NCBI GenBank assembly: GCA_000499405.2
Contig: HG738140.1
Span: 7,777,560-7,841,559 of the forward strand
Direction: 5' to 3'
Length of the DNA stretch: 64,000 nt
Origin: Onchocerca volvulus
Taxonomy: Eukaryota > Nematoda > Chromadorea > Rhabditida > Onchocercidae
Both the position numbers and the translations under genes were made by a program. Positions within the stretch are counted from its first letter, which is position 1, and the number at the start of each line of letters is the position of its first letter. Of this stretch, positions 1 through 14,000 are shown piece by piece. The notes beneath the pieces are model-generated. The model was not told where the DNA came from, made no database searches, and was given only the letters and a program-made list of their open reading frames with translations.

Positions 1-1545
1 CAACTTTTATTCATGCTCAAACCCTCCAAAACTTCACATCTAATATTCGATTTTTGCATATTCTTTAATTTCAATTCTCTGATCCAAAATTCATAAAAAA
101 AAAAATACAAGCATTAAAAAGAACCTGAGAAATTTGTGCTTCAGTTCGTTCACTACCAATTTGAAGAGAATCATTGCGTAAGTGTTTTTCAAAACGGATC
201 GAATGGAACCGATCATTCAAAATTGATGTAGTGGACCTGAATTATCAAAAAATGTTGAAAATATCAAAAAGAACTTCAAAGAGATAATTGTGAAAATTCA
301 ACTTACAGTAAATTAATGAGACGAAAGTTAATTAAGCATGTATCAGAAATGAAATCAAATACCAGAAATCAATCTATCTTAATATTCAGCATATCCGTCA
401 TGATAATCGCTATCTCAATATCCGATATATCAAATAATCAAAAACACTAGTTCAGCAATATCTTCTCTAAATAACAAAGTTTCTGAATGCTATTCCTTCT
501 GTTTTTTGCTAGATAAATCGCAACCTTACTCAAAATACGGTGTTATTTCTTCTTTAGGTACTTTTCCAGATTACACTTTTGTGCCTTCAATAAACATGTT
601 AGGAATTACAAAACTCATATCAACTGCCGCAAAAACCCGAAATAACTTCTCTAAAATAATTTTTCTATCTTAACTCACTTACACTATGAAAATTTGTTCT
701 GTTTGGATATTTATCAAATTCATATGTAAATTCCTTTAGATTACAAGTCTTAAACATCTGCTATATCTATATCTTGAACATCTGGTAAAAAATTATTTTT
801 TATAAAGCATCTTCTAGATAAAGGATTCATCTCATTATGCAAATTTTCAACGTTTTCTCATATTGAGAGATGAATCCGTTATCTAATTTATAATCATTTA
901 GCATGTATGATTATGCACAACTGTATGCTAATTTATAACAAAAAAATACATGTTTTCTCATGCAACAATCTCCAACACAGCATGAGAAAACTGTAATTCC
1001 CTTTTTTGTATTCTATAAGCCATACCCCGTTTATCTAAGAAAGGTTATTCTAAAAAATTGGTTTGGCCAGAGCCGGTTAAAAATTTCAACTGCGGAAATC
1101 TTCGACTGCTGTAATTGGAGCTAGTACCTGTTATAATATCGATCTTAAGTTCTTCGACTTGGTAATCCTCGGCTGTTATAATTTTTATTTCATAAACTTC
1201 TACTCCTTAATTTTCTATTCTATATATTACTCTGTCATCAATTATTTGCGATATTAATAATAAATATAAAATTAATTGTTCACGCACTCGCAATTCGACT
1301 CACATCATAAATCCTTACTTTTCAATAACACAGACTCTTTACTTCTATGAAGAAAAAATTCACGACATTAACTGCGATTACTACAATCCCCCAATTTCAA
1401 AATGAATGGCAGCTTCATTTTATACAAAATGAATCCCTCTGAGTTAAGCTAATGATTGAAATGAGTCAAGTTTAAATGAGACTCATCCATTATGAGCTTC
1501 AGTCACAAAGATCAAAGACTGAAGAATAGGAAGAATGGAGCTTAC
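1..1545. other. AT-rich stretch with no gene recognised
   Basis: Very AT-rich DNA at the window edge. It should be intron or 3' region of the agrin gene on the minus strand. I found no open frame with family signatures on either strand. Confidence 0.4.
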
Positions 1546-1627
1546 TAGAAAGTTTCTTTCAAAAGTCTGAATGAAATGAAAATTCGACAACTTCGATATT
1601 AAGGATTTTGACAGCGATAACAATCTT
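1546..1627 (-). CDS. Possible next LamG2 exon of agrin
   Basis: Candidate 82-nt exon between acceptor GGCAG and donor GTAAGC, phase 2 to 0, continuing the LamG2 frame without a stop (contains SNFHFIQTFERNFL). The text could fit the W-H-x-V region of LamG but with the Trp missing. Support is splice signals and phase only. Left of it, positions 1-1545 gave no recognisable LamG end, EGF or stop-containing terminal exon. Confidence 0.25.
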
Positions 1628-1767
1628 CTGCCATTCATATTCGAATTTAAAATTCAAAACTTCTCGATAAACATGTTTGAAAGGAACAATGACTTTCGGG
1701 AGTAATATTATAATTTTATGATGATATCAAAATATAAATATAGGTAAATTATTTTAAAACAAAATAC

Positions 1768-2026
1768 TTGCTATAAACAATCCCAGAGCTAAGATTCCAG
1801 AAAAAGTATGGCTGCGAAGCGATCAACACTAATGCTACAAAATTGCCAATCATGTATTGTCCCATGATGGTATCTAAATTGGCCCAATAGAATACCAAGC
1901 CATCTGAATCGATCGTTTTCAACCATATTTCTATTTCTAGATTTTCTATCCCATCCATCCTAGAGTTCTCCTTCATCAGAAAACCATCACCAACGAATAA
2001 TGGAAAAATATGATTCGGATTCATAT
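1768..2026 (-). CDS. agr-1: Agrin laminin G domain 2, N-terminal half
   Basis: A 259-nt exon, phase 1 to 2. It encodes FPLFVGDGFLMKENSRMD, LEIEIWLKTIDSDGLVFYW and GNFVALVLIASQPYFFWNLS, the classic first half of a LamG domain (DGDG, IEIW-KT, DGLVFYW, FVAL). The donor is AA|GTATTT. The C-terminal half should follow to the left. Confidence 0.78.
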
Positions 2027-5000
2027 CTGTAACAAAATCAATTTAAAACCAAAATTATTTCAAAATTTAAAAATCAACTTAATTATTTTAAAAGTCCTAT
2101 CAGTCTTAAAAAAAAAAAAAAATCAAATTCCACTGTAATAATCTTTTCAAAGTTAATGTCATAGCTTTGAACATTTTCGTACTATAGAACTTATATTGAA
2201 TTTGCTTTTAATTGCACAATAATTGTATTTCCAATTCTAATGAGTTGATAATTAAACAAACTTGATCGTTCTTCACTGACTATCTTGGTGCTAGATGGAT
2301 TATCATCACAGATTTCACTACTTTCACATATTTGCTGCTCACAAAGTTTACCTATAATTGTTGGAATTCAGATTTTAATTCTTGAATTATCTTGACAACT
2401 CAAGATAAATGGAAGAAAACTGTCAATAAACATAACCAGTAAAGTGTTGAATACAACGACAGGTCGATTTCTCATTAATATCATTCAATAAGCATGAACT
2501 ACCATTCATGCAACTCTTCAAGCATGCATGTGTACAATGAACTGAAAGAAAGTTTTTAAATTCAAGAAATTTATCTTTAATATCGATGATAAAATGGCAA
2601 TAAATGATACAATTAACAGTTAATTCGTCCTGGCTTAATCTAAATTTTAACATAGAAGTATAAAAGATGTTACATAGTGAAACTTTCACATATGGCTTTA
2701 TTACTACAGTATTATAAATTGAATCTCAGTTTGGCAAATATATTCACATCCCAAAAATCGGGAATGATTTTTATTTCGAGAGCTACCGAATATTTTACAT
2801 TTCATGTAGACATAAAGATTCCAAGCATAAGTGATCCAAAATTGCTTAGTTAAAATAATGTCATCTAGACAAATGGTTTCTATTTATTAAGAAAGTGACA
2901 GTGAATTTGATTTACTATCCAAAGCAACGAAATCAGTTGAATAAAGTGAAGAGTGATAAGAATTTATCTCTGCTGAGATAAATTCTTGATGATTTTTGCG
3001 TGCAAGGGAAAAATTATTAATGTATGTTATGAGCCGGTTGTAATTTTATATAAACTTGAATCACAAGCTGGTACAAAATATGCAAGAATGATTGATCTTG
3101 CAGAATGAGCAAAAGTTGAAAAATTAATTCCATATATTAATGTTGTAGTACTTTATCGATCAAAAATAAAAAGCTTTGCTTATATAAAATTTCACTCTGA
3201 AAACGATGGTTATTCTTGGCAGTATGCGCTCTTGCTCGTTCTGTGCTGCTATCGATAAAATCATTATCATATTATTCAGTGAGTGATGGAATTTTTATAA
3301 TTTTAATTACATTTGAAAGAATTTAAATTAGTAGGCTTTCTGAAAGAGTCGTATGACAGCAATCATCTTATTTTCATTACCTCCAATACCACATCTCGAC
3401 TTGCTTCAAGATTTTGAGATATTATCTTGAAGTTATCATGTCTTGAATATACTTCCGTCTACCCAAATCAATTAAACCAAATGATAACTTAATAGTATTC
3501 AAATTCGAGTAAAGGTAAGAAGAAATGTCGCTGTATAAAAAAAAAAAATAGGAAATGAAGGAATTAACTGAATGAGCTGAATTTATATGAACTCTTTTCA
3601 ATCTGTGTACAACTATGTTCCATAATTTTACTCAAATTCATTAAACTTACCTATATTGCCCAAAAATTTCATGCCTGACTTGGATATTTTGCGTTCATTA
3701 ATAAAAATATTCGACAAACAACCGGTAAAATTGTTTAATGATCTCTGCATTGAATGTGAACTGTAATATAAATTTTGTTTTTCTGAATTTCTACAAAAAT
3801 TTTCTTTTAATCTTCAAATCAAGATGAATGATATAAAAAAAACAAAAAAACAAAAAAAAAACAAAAAAAAGCAAAAAAAACAAAAAAAAAAAACAAAAAA
3901 AAAAACAGAAGTTGGAAAATGGACAGAAAATTGGCGAAAAAATAAAACTTCTTGTCTTTTAATCAAAATTGGCTGATAATGCCGTATGTATGTCCAACAA
4001 AATCTTTTAAAATTTCAAGAAGTTTGCAAATAAAATGATTTTCAATTTTGAAATATTATTTTTGTTTTGTGCTGTCAGTACGAATTTTGCATTGTAAATC
4101 ACTGCAATTTTCAATAATAAAATTAATTTGATTTTAATCTTTTATATAGCTATTTGGTTGTTTAATATGTTATTAATTTAAATTAAAGATATGAGGAGAC
4201 GAGATGGAGAATTAATTAAATTAAATTAATTAATTTAAATTAAAGATATGGAAAGACATGCCGGAGAAGCTCCATTGGCGTATATCCAAGATATGTTGGT
4301 GGACTAAGTTTGAATGGATGATTGATAACCGCAGGTGGTAGTTTAAAAACTACTGAAGCCATGTTATCAACAGCTAATGAAATTTGGTTATATAAGAAAA
4401 TAATTCTTATTTTATATGAACGAATCATTTCCAGCAATGGTTCCCATTCCATTGCAAACATTTCACCATTCAATGAAAAACTGAAATTTATATTTCAAAG
4501 TTGGGAAATGTCAATACGCTAATTAATTAATGCATTATACAGTAAATATATAATTATTCAATAATTTGCACGGAATTTGTAACATATGGTCAATTATTGA
4601 TCATCATTTGATGGTCGCAGCAATTAAAAATCGATAATTGATGCATTCAGATACGATCTATCTTTTCAACTGATACAAAAAATCAAATGCAGCAAGCATC
4701 ATTCTTGCAATTTATTCTAATATCTAAACGTTTCAATGTTTAGCGCCAATTTTATCGGTACTGATAAAATGACTCAAATTCAGGTAATCAAACTTAACAT
4801 AACTTGAGTAGACAATCTAAATACAGAATTCGGATATAGAACGAATCGATTGCATACAATACTGCATATATCATTCAATATTAGTCAAGAGTGTATATCA
4901 TTAAAAACTTTACCTAATTGACACTAAAAAGTACCTGAATATAAGTTAAAAGTACCTGAATATAAGTTTCGAATCTGATAATAACAGGAGAATGAAATCA

Positions 5001-8000
5001 TTCATTTTATTCAAACCACTGTAAAGTAATATCCCCGAAGTATTGTGCGCTCTAATCTATAATCTTTTAAGAAAATCAGATTACTCAAGTTAGAATCTGG
5101 ATTCAGAAAAGATTAGATTCCAAATTTTTTAAAATGCAACATTTTGTGTAATGCTGAAAGATCTTTCGATTAAGTTTGAGTACTTAGATATCGTTTTAAG
5201 TTTTAAGCTTTTTTTTCTAGTCGTTCTAAGTTTAATAATAAATGAAACATCTCCTAACGATACAACATTATGCAAATTCTTACAGCAAACTTCAACTTTA
5301 TTTTTTTGAATGCTTAATAATAACTTGCAAAAAAATAAGCTATTCCAGAAAAAAAAAAAAAAAAATAACACTTCACCTGCATTTGGATCGAAAAAAGGCG
5401 ATTTAATATTTTTTTGGTGATAACTTGTATTCCGGAGGTCCCATCCAGCATCCAGGAACTGTTCTGATCATTATTCTTCTCTATAACACAAGTGATTGAG
5501 GCATTATTAAAATCGTCATTTGTTTTTTTTTGATTCATAATATATCATTTACCGAAAAAATTTGAGTCCTTAATATTTCAAATTTGTTTTTCAAAAAATT
5601 ACAAATTCATGAAAACATTTCAAAAATTACATTTTCTATCAGTAATTTGATATTTACTTTATTAAATGTTGCGTCATAATTTTCTGGTATACTAATTTTC
5701 GCTTATCGAAGGAAATGTAATAAGTGAAGAATACTACAACTTTAACAAATTCTAGATGTTTTATTTCGATTTTTAAATCGGACAAGTAAGATTCCAAAGC
5801 TTGCTCTAAAACATCCGATATTCTATTATTAAGATTTAAGAAAAGAACAACAACAACATTATCAATGGAGACAATGGAAACTTCGGTCGCTTTTACTTCT
5901 ACTTCAAAATAAAGCAGCCTTATCGATCGCTCCGAATAAAATAGCGCAATAAAGTAGCCTTATCGATCGCTCATTTGCCATTATACTGTCTCAGATGAAT
6001 TTAAATTTATCTCAAAAATTCAAATCACGAAATGAGATGACCTTGTATACATTGTTTCATATCCTTCGACTGAAAGAATCCTTGCTTACACTTGCAACTT
6101 CTCAACTTAGCAATATTCGATTCAGCACAATATGTATTGAAAATACGGCAATCATTATCATCGACGCATAGATTTCCCAAAATTGCTGTCCCAGCTAATT
6201 TACGTTCTCGACGTCGTTGCACCTCATTGTTTTTGTTATTAATATCTGAAATTTTATTCGCAAGAGTTGGCAAAATGAAAACGAAAATCAATAAAATTCT
6301 TCGCTATCTCAACTACGATATGATTAAAACTTAATTTAATAGTCAGTAATCAATAATTCTACTCTCTTACATGATTTTCTTCAATTTTACTGTTTTCCGT
6401 TTGCTGTTACAATTCTTACTTAACAATATTATCATTAATTCACGATCATTATCACCATGGCTATAAAAGTATTACTAGCCTCAGGTCCAATTGACAGCTA
6501 TATCAAATTATCACAGATCTTATTTTTCTTGTTATAATCGATCTTATAAATAGTTATTTTGGATTTCAGGCCAAGATAATCTATCGAAGAGAGCTTTTTA
6601 GGCAATAGCAATTTGTATTACTATATTATAGCGAATTATAAAGAATACCTTGTGGACAGATACCAAGTGTAGCAGGAACTAAATCTAATTGATGCATGCA
6701 TGCGAACTGCTGCAGTTTGCAGATATTATCATAAGCTTTACCATCAGATCCACAAATTGTCATTTCAGCTACAATTCCGAGATGATCCAATGCACATTTT
6801 TTTGAGCATTTACAAATCGGTATTCCTGATGATGCAATTATACATATAGCTCCATGATGACATCGTAATTCCTTGCAGTCTCTTAAAATCTTCGACATTA
6901 TAATTTACCTTAGTTTACCATATTTTTCGCAATTTCTCTTTTTCCGGATCAATAAATCACTCATTAATCAGCTTAATGGCAATTTTGTTGCGATATATAT
7001 AGTTATCATTTTATTATGTTACGTTATCACTTCTATTAAGCAGAAATTTATGTTTTGCTGAAATTATAATCACCAAAAAACACTCGTGAACTCATCTTAT
7101 CATTTTGACAAATAGAAAAGTCATCATCCAAAACTTCAGAACATTGAGAATTTAGTTTATTAAAATTATTAAGCTGAGACATACTACTTTTTCTATTTTT
7201 TAAATAACAATTGGAATTTTACAATTTTCAAAAAAAAAAAATGATTTGCAAACTACATGGCTATTATGAACTCTTTTACTTGGGAGTGCGGAATTCCGTC
7301 TTTTCCAGACAACCGTTCGGTGTTAAAGTAGAATCCGGACCACAAGAGTCACACTTTATACCATATGAATCCGGTTTGCATTGACAACGACCGGATGACT
7401 GTTCGCAATCAAAACGTGACGAACCAAATGCCGAACAACCGCATGCTGCAAGATGAAATGTAACATAAAGTAAATAGATTAGAATCCATAATCAGAATCC
7501 GGAAAATGGCTTACGTTGACATCCAGATGCACCTTTGGCAATCAGATGCAAACCCCAGAATCCTGACAAGCAATGATCGCATTTATTGCCACCTACACCT
7601 GGAAGGCATCGACATTGTCCAAATTGATCACACATGCTACTGTAGGATCCGATACGGTTGCAGCTGCATTCATCTGCAAAATGTAGTTCTCGATGAATAG
7701 TTGAAACAAAGAAATCATGCAAAAGAGAATAGGATAAGAGTGAAAAATAATTAACTTGGAACGAAAAATACTCACTTTCATGCATAAATCAAATATTTAT
7801 TCTCAAACAAATTTTTATGATATTGCTCTTGAAATGATGTTTTCTAAATTTCAACTTGGAAATGATAAAAAAGCTGATTTAATGATGAATTTATTTCAAA
7901 AGCTTCGACTCAGTTGCATATTGTTGAAAAAAGAGAAAAAATCTCTCGGAGATTCCTCAATTCAGTTACCTATCATGTTGTATCTTCATTACAATTCCTA

Positions 8001-11000
8001 TCACTCAATCCTTATCAATCCTTGTCACTGGAAAAAAATGCAGAAAAAAATGTGAAGACGAAATTTTACAATAATGCAATGTCAATTTATTGTTATATAT
8101 CTCAGAATATCACAAAAAGAGTTGCAGAAGTTTATTGTAGAATTTTGGAGACATATAATCTTTAGAAACATTTATAAAATCATACTGAAACTTAAGCATT
8201 ACTGTAGTAATTTGCGATTTTTATGCGACCTGTAAATTTTTGAAAGAAAAATTGACCGGTGGCTTATTTTTTAAGCATTACATATCATCAGCTGATTCCT
8301 TCAATTATATCTGTTTTGGTTCAATCTCTCACTGTAGAAATAATGATGACAATACAGTATTACTACTACCATTATAATGACAAAGATGTATCGGTGTCAT
8401 CTGATAAATGGCTTTTTGCTGTTTGCAGGATGCCAAATCCATGAAACATGTCGAATTGTAGATATTTCCATCGCTAGCGCAAATGTCTTCTGTATCATCA
8501 ACACTTGCGGAACAATTGAAATCACATAAGCATATGTCGGACAGATGATTCTCGCTAAGCACTACACAAATACCACCGAAGGAACAACTCTGCTGATCGC
8601 AACTAATCATCGGCGAAAATTCACCTGAACAACAACCGCACTATGGGAACGGAGCAGCTACATTATGGAAATTTTTTTAAACATATCATTTGGCTTAATT
8701 AACAGTTAATCTTCCTTATTTTTCCTTTCAACGAAAAGAAAAATGAATGACGAATTGGAGAAATAATCGCAAATAATTTGCTATCCATATACAGTTTAGT
8801 TTAATTTAAGTCTATCAGTTGCGATCTGTAAACATCACTTGATTTGATCATAAATTATATTGTAATCCGATAGCTTATCAAATTAAATTAATCGAATTGC
8901 TTCCTTTTCTACTTCAAAAATTCCCTTTTTTGCATAGTAAAAACTTCTTAGTACAAGCGTTAAATCAAGCCAAAAGCCAATCTTTCATGTCTCAAAAAAA
9001 AAAAAAGAAACTGAAAATAACAAAAAATCTTTCACAGCAAGCAGCCTTCGGTTAAGATAGCAATTCAAATGTACAAAAATGTTGAAGTGCGGATAGATTG
9101 CATAAATTTAAATACTAATAATTCCGCTTGCTGTGATTAAAACCCTTATTTTTTTTTAGCTTTTGAGAACCTATTATCACTGTTCAGGCTTTTTTTTAAT
9201 GAAATACGGCCTTTCATAACTGTCATACGGCTGCTTCTTCCATCATGCTGACCTTACTGTCATCTCTGTTAGCACACTTAATATACGTAACACACGTGAC
9301 AAATGTTAACACGTATTTATCGCTTTGTGTATTATCATGTATTCTCATGCAGTTATTTCAGCATGGCTATTTCAAGTGAAGCATTGAAATTGGTCAGTAA
9401 AGTTTAGGAAACGACAAATTCTAAGGATAGCAATTTCTTTTTGTTTCAGGATTTCTATTTCGGTAGCATCCGGAGAGTTGTTTGGATAAGATTTCTGTTA
9501 TATAATAATCCTGCTCCGCTTGGAGTCTGCAGTGTAATGAGGTGGATATCTATTCTAAATTACTTTATCATAAAGTTTAGAAATTATGTTTTTGCATGCA
9601 AAATAAGTTAGTTTAAAACAGATCGATCAATAGAAGAGAAAAAGTGGTGAAAAGATAGATGAAAAAATTACAGAAATATAAAAAGACAAATTTATTAAAT
9701 CAGAAGTAATGAAAAAAATGAAAATATTAATATTGAAAGAATTATTTTAAGCATATCGGAAATGATTATTTCTGTTAATTAAAAGTGTTTGCTACTATTA
9801 TCAGGCATACTGCTAGCATATCATGTATGTCATCAATTACTTCTGTAATTAAATTTCACTCGAAGAATTAATAATTCAGCTTATAATTTTATTTAAACTA
9901 ATGCTCAATGCTACATTGTTACTCCGAATTTCTTATAAACGAGCAAAAATATATTTCAAAAGAAAAAAAGGACGAACCAATTTTTTGCAATGATTGTTGA
10001 CAATTGTTGAGATGTTGAATAGATATTTCAGAATTTTTGTGACAAGCTGCCATCTTTAAGTGACATTCTGATGGATAAAGTATTCCATCACTACCACATA
10101 CCTTCAAAGTTAATTTAATTTAGTCAAAAAATATAAACAAAGAAAATGATATAATACTTAAAATGCGAGTCTGTATTTATGAGTTTCTTCTCATTTATGG
10201 TTTCAATTGATTTTTAAACTTTAAAATCTTTGTTTATCTTATGATTCTAAACATACACATGTTTCTAAGATATAATTTTGATATTATTCCAAGCTGTTCT
10301 GCTAAGATTCCCGTCATTTCGAAAAATTACGCAAACATTTCGAATATCTTAGTTTCATTCTTTCGTACTTCACATCATTTGCTTAATTATTGGAGAAAGA
10401 TAATTAAAACTTTCCCAGAGACTAATTATTCAAACATAATTGAGTGTCACATTTCTATCACTTCAGTATTTCATTCCAGGCTAATAAAAACTTCAAACTT
10501 TACTCATACCGTACTATTTTCGGCAGCATCTGGACAGCTGCTTGGACAGGAACAAATGCCATCCTCGCACTGTTGTCCATCGAGACAAGCGACATTCGAG
10601 CAACTGTCACATGAACCACGGAAAGCAATAACAATGAACTTTTGCTGCTGGCATGCAGCCAAGCGCATATGACATTCTGAGCGATATGTGATACCATCTG
10701 TAGCACATATCGTACCTGAAAATCTATCCATCCGGGAAGATACAACCGGAAGATAAATAAGTCATTTCGTACCTAAAAATCCGTTCAGACTGGAAGATAA
10801 GCTATTTCCCTAGGATGACAAATAGCGAAACTATAATGCAGCTGAAGCCATAAGAAAAAAGTAATTTTGAGTACTCAAATAGGCAAAAAAATCCATTTCC
10901 CACTCAAAGTCAAACTGACGTTACGTGAGGCCATCAATATCTTAACTTAATGTATTGGCCGTGTTTTTGTTCCGAATCATGGCTTATAAGTTTTCCTCTT

Positions 11001-14000
11001 TCCCCTATATTTCAAGTTTTTTTCTTTTCCAGCATAGTAAACATAAATAACATTAATCATGCAAAATATTTTTTACAGTAAAAGAAACCGGAATTATCGT
11101 AAGCGCATTGATCTGGACATCGACAAGAACCATTGCCAGCTTCATCCGACACGCAAATGGCGTAGAATTCGCAGCGAATATTCGTGCAGCCATCTATTTA
11201 TAATTTAATTTGAAAATTATTCTCCATTAGAAACTCACATTTCAATAATTTCAAAAAATTTTCAGAATAGTTCCTCTTTGAAATCAAATTTCAAAATTTC
11301 GTTTATTTTGTGATGACTCTTGCGTTTACAAATTTATTTTGACTTAAAAATAATTGCTATATGTTGAATAATTATTCATTTTTCTAGAAATACTGAGGGA
11401 TTATTCAATTTTATATCGATTACTTTCCAGAAAGTTTTATTAAATATATGGGATATTTTTAAAGCAAAATTTATTATTTATGCAAATTTACAGCTCAAAG
11501 AACGGATGGGATAGGGAGTGTATGCATCATGCATGTATTAAGCTACTCAATTATGGAAGCAAAGAACCGAAATGATGATACTTTTTTTCAGATTATAAAT
11601 AAATAATTTGCAAATAAGCCAAAACTGACCACAAACTCCACTATATTTTTGGTAAATGAATTTGCCGGTCAAGCAAGATTCGAGACGCATTTTGCATTCA
11701 TTCGCATAAGTGATGCCATCGGATGCACAAACTTCGTTGAGTTGCGAATCGCAAGCTTCGCACTCGCATACTGGCTCGCCATCGCGATCAATGCATACTT
11801 CAGATGGTCGACAACCATCGTAACCAGCACATACACCAAAGCCTTCATTTTAATTTGCTAGTGATTCTTAGATTGGCTTCAACAATCTTTGTCAATTAAT
11901 TTAAATCAAATTTTCTTTCATTCTAATTCCACTTTTACTTTAGTTCCTCAAAATTTTCAAATATCCGGAAATTTAACAGCAATTGATAAAATTGTAATTG
12001 AATTATTTATTTTATTGATGTCAAAGTTTCATAAAATAACATCTTTCTGCTGCTTTTAATGCAGGAAAAATATTCATATTTTCACTTAGTGATATATTTC
12101 CGTAGTATTAATCAGAATAATAAAGGAATTACCGCAAGGACCGGTGTGCCGCACCGCATTTCGTATTTTTGATATGCATGCGGAACGTCGCATCACACAT
12201 TCGTTATCATATGTCTTCCCGTTCTGAAATGTTATCATAGCCTTATTAAAATGCTTTAAAATAATGAGGAAATTTTTTTCCAGCAACTACGTATATTATA
12301 ATGAGTGCCTGATAAATAAGAATGAAAAAAAGCATCAAATAAAAGTAAGTAGACAAAGAAATAATAAAAAGTAAATCAAGAAAAATAACAAGAAATAAAT
12401 AAATAAAAAATGAGTGAAAATAAAAAAAAAATAAACAAAGAAAGATTGAAAAATAAATAAATAAAAATAAGTAAATAAAAAAATAACAAATAAAATAAAT
12501 TAGCTTAATAAAATTTGTTAGCGTTTAAAGTATAAAATTCATTTGAAGTTTTTTGAGAAGTCGAAGAAATTAAGTAATTATGAAAAGAAAGCAATCACCA
12601 AAATAAATAATTTACCATTTATGCATAAATAGATGTTTTGATTTCAATTGTTGCAGAATAGTCAATTATGTATGATTAAGGAAATGATATTCCTAGCTTT
12701 ACTTAAAATTAATTTATTTTAGGTTAAATTTTTAATTATTTAAAAATTAATAAATATTATTTGCAAAGTTTTAATATATTTGTTAATTCTTAATTATTCA
12801 AAAATTAAAAAATATTAAGCGAAAAAATAAAGTAATGAAAAGAAAGACTAACGACAGCACAAATAGGTTTTGTAACAGGTGGACAATACTGAATACATTT
12901 GCATATAGCTGTGCCATTTTTCTGAATATGACATGTCTCCATATCCGAGCATTGGATCAATTTACATGGGTTATCTTCTGCAAAAATGATAGAACTATTA
13001 ATTTAAATATAATTAGAACAGATGGAGATCATTTCATTGATCTGTTTTTGTGGTACTTGACAGAAGATCATTAGGTGTGATGATAATCGGACATGAATCA
13101 GACTCCAGTTATAACAGCCAGTCTTGCTTGTATCACAAAAATCCTTACAAAAAATACTGATAATGAACCTCGTGAAAGTTAAAAAAAATATGGGATTCAA
13201 TTTCGATTTTGGTTTCAGTAGATAGAATATGAATTTAAAATTTTTTTGAATAGAGGGATTTAATTCTAGTAGACAAAAGATGGTGACATAAAATAAGCTA
13301 ATAAATTATCTCTTTCCTTAATTACAGATTATATATCTCCATGTATTACAAAACATATTGGAATCTTATTGAAACTCATATCCAATACCTGTCAATAAAA
13401 GAAGTATATCAAATTTTTTACGTTCTCAATCAATATCATTATAAACAGTTAATTTGCAAAACTCATGATACTTGAACAAGCAACATTCTTAAAAATAAAA
13501 ATTCGGAGTTTGCAAAAATCTTGAAAAAATATTTGCAAAAATCAGGTTGATATTTAGTAAAACATCATTATTCGTTTGAATCAAACCAAGCATCGCACTG
13601 AAGAATATATCCATTTGCGAGATGCAGTTATAAATGACGGTAATACAACTAACATTGGAAGACATACGATTTTACCATCCACCTATCGAATGCGATGGAA
13701 AATGGCGGGAAAACAAACCTTTGCAGCGACCTTTGTGGTAAATCAGGATTTCGTTATCTTGACGACACGCTGATACCGACATTAAACATTCATTTTCATA
13801 TCTGAAGCAAAAAAACAAAAAAAAAATGATGAATTGAAGTTTAATCTTTGATAAGTTTTGCAGTTTTTCTCGGGTATGAAATTCAACTTTTACACAACGA
13901 AAGCTTTTAAAATCTGTTAATAACCCTTCTTGACCCTTCAATTTTACCTTTTGTTCCCATATCATTCAAATATTTGAAATGTTAAAAATACAGTTGGCTT

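Noticed and set aside
1565..1715. Minus-strand open stretch with EYEWQKIVIAVKILNIEV as a LamG2 exon
   Set aside because: Attractive residues, but no acceptor gives the required phase 2 entry in that frame.
10241..10672. 143-codon plus-strand open frame
   Set aside because: It is the antisense shadow of the agrin Kazal 6/7 exon.
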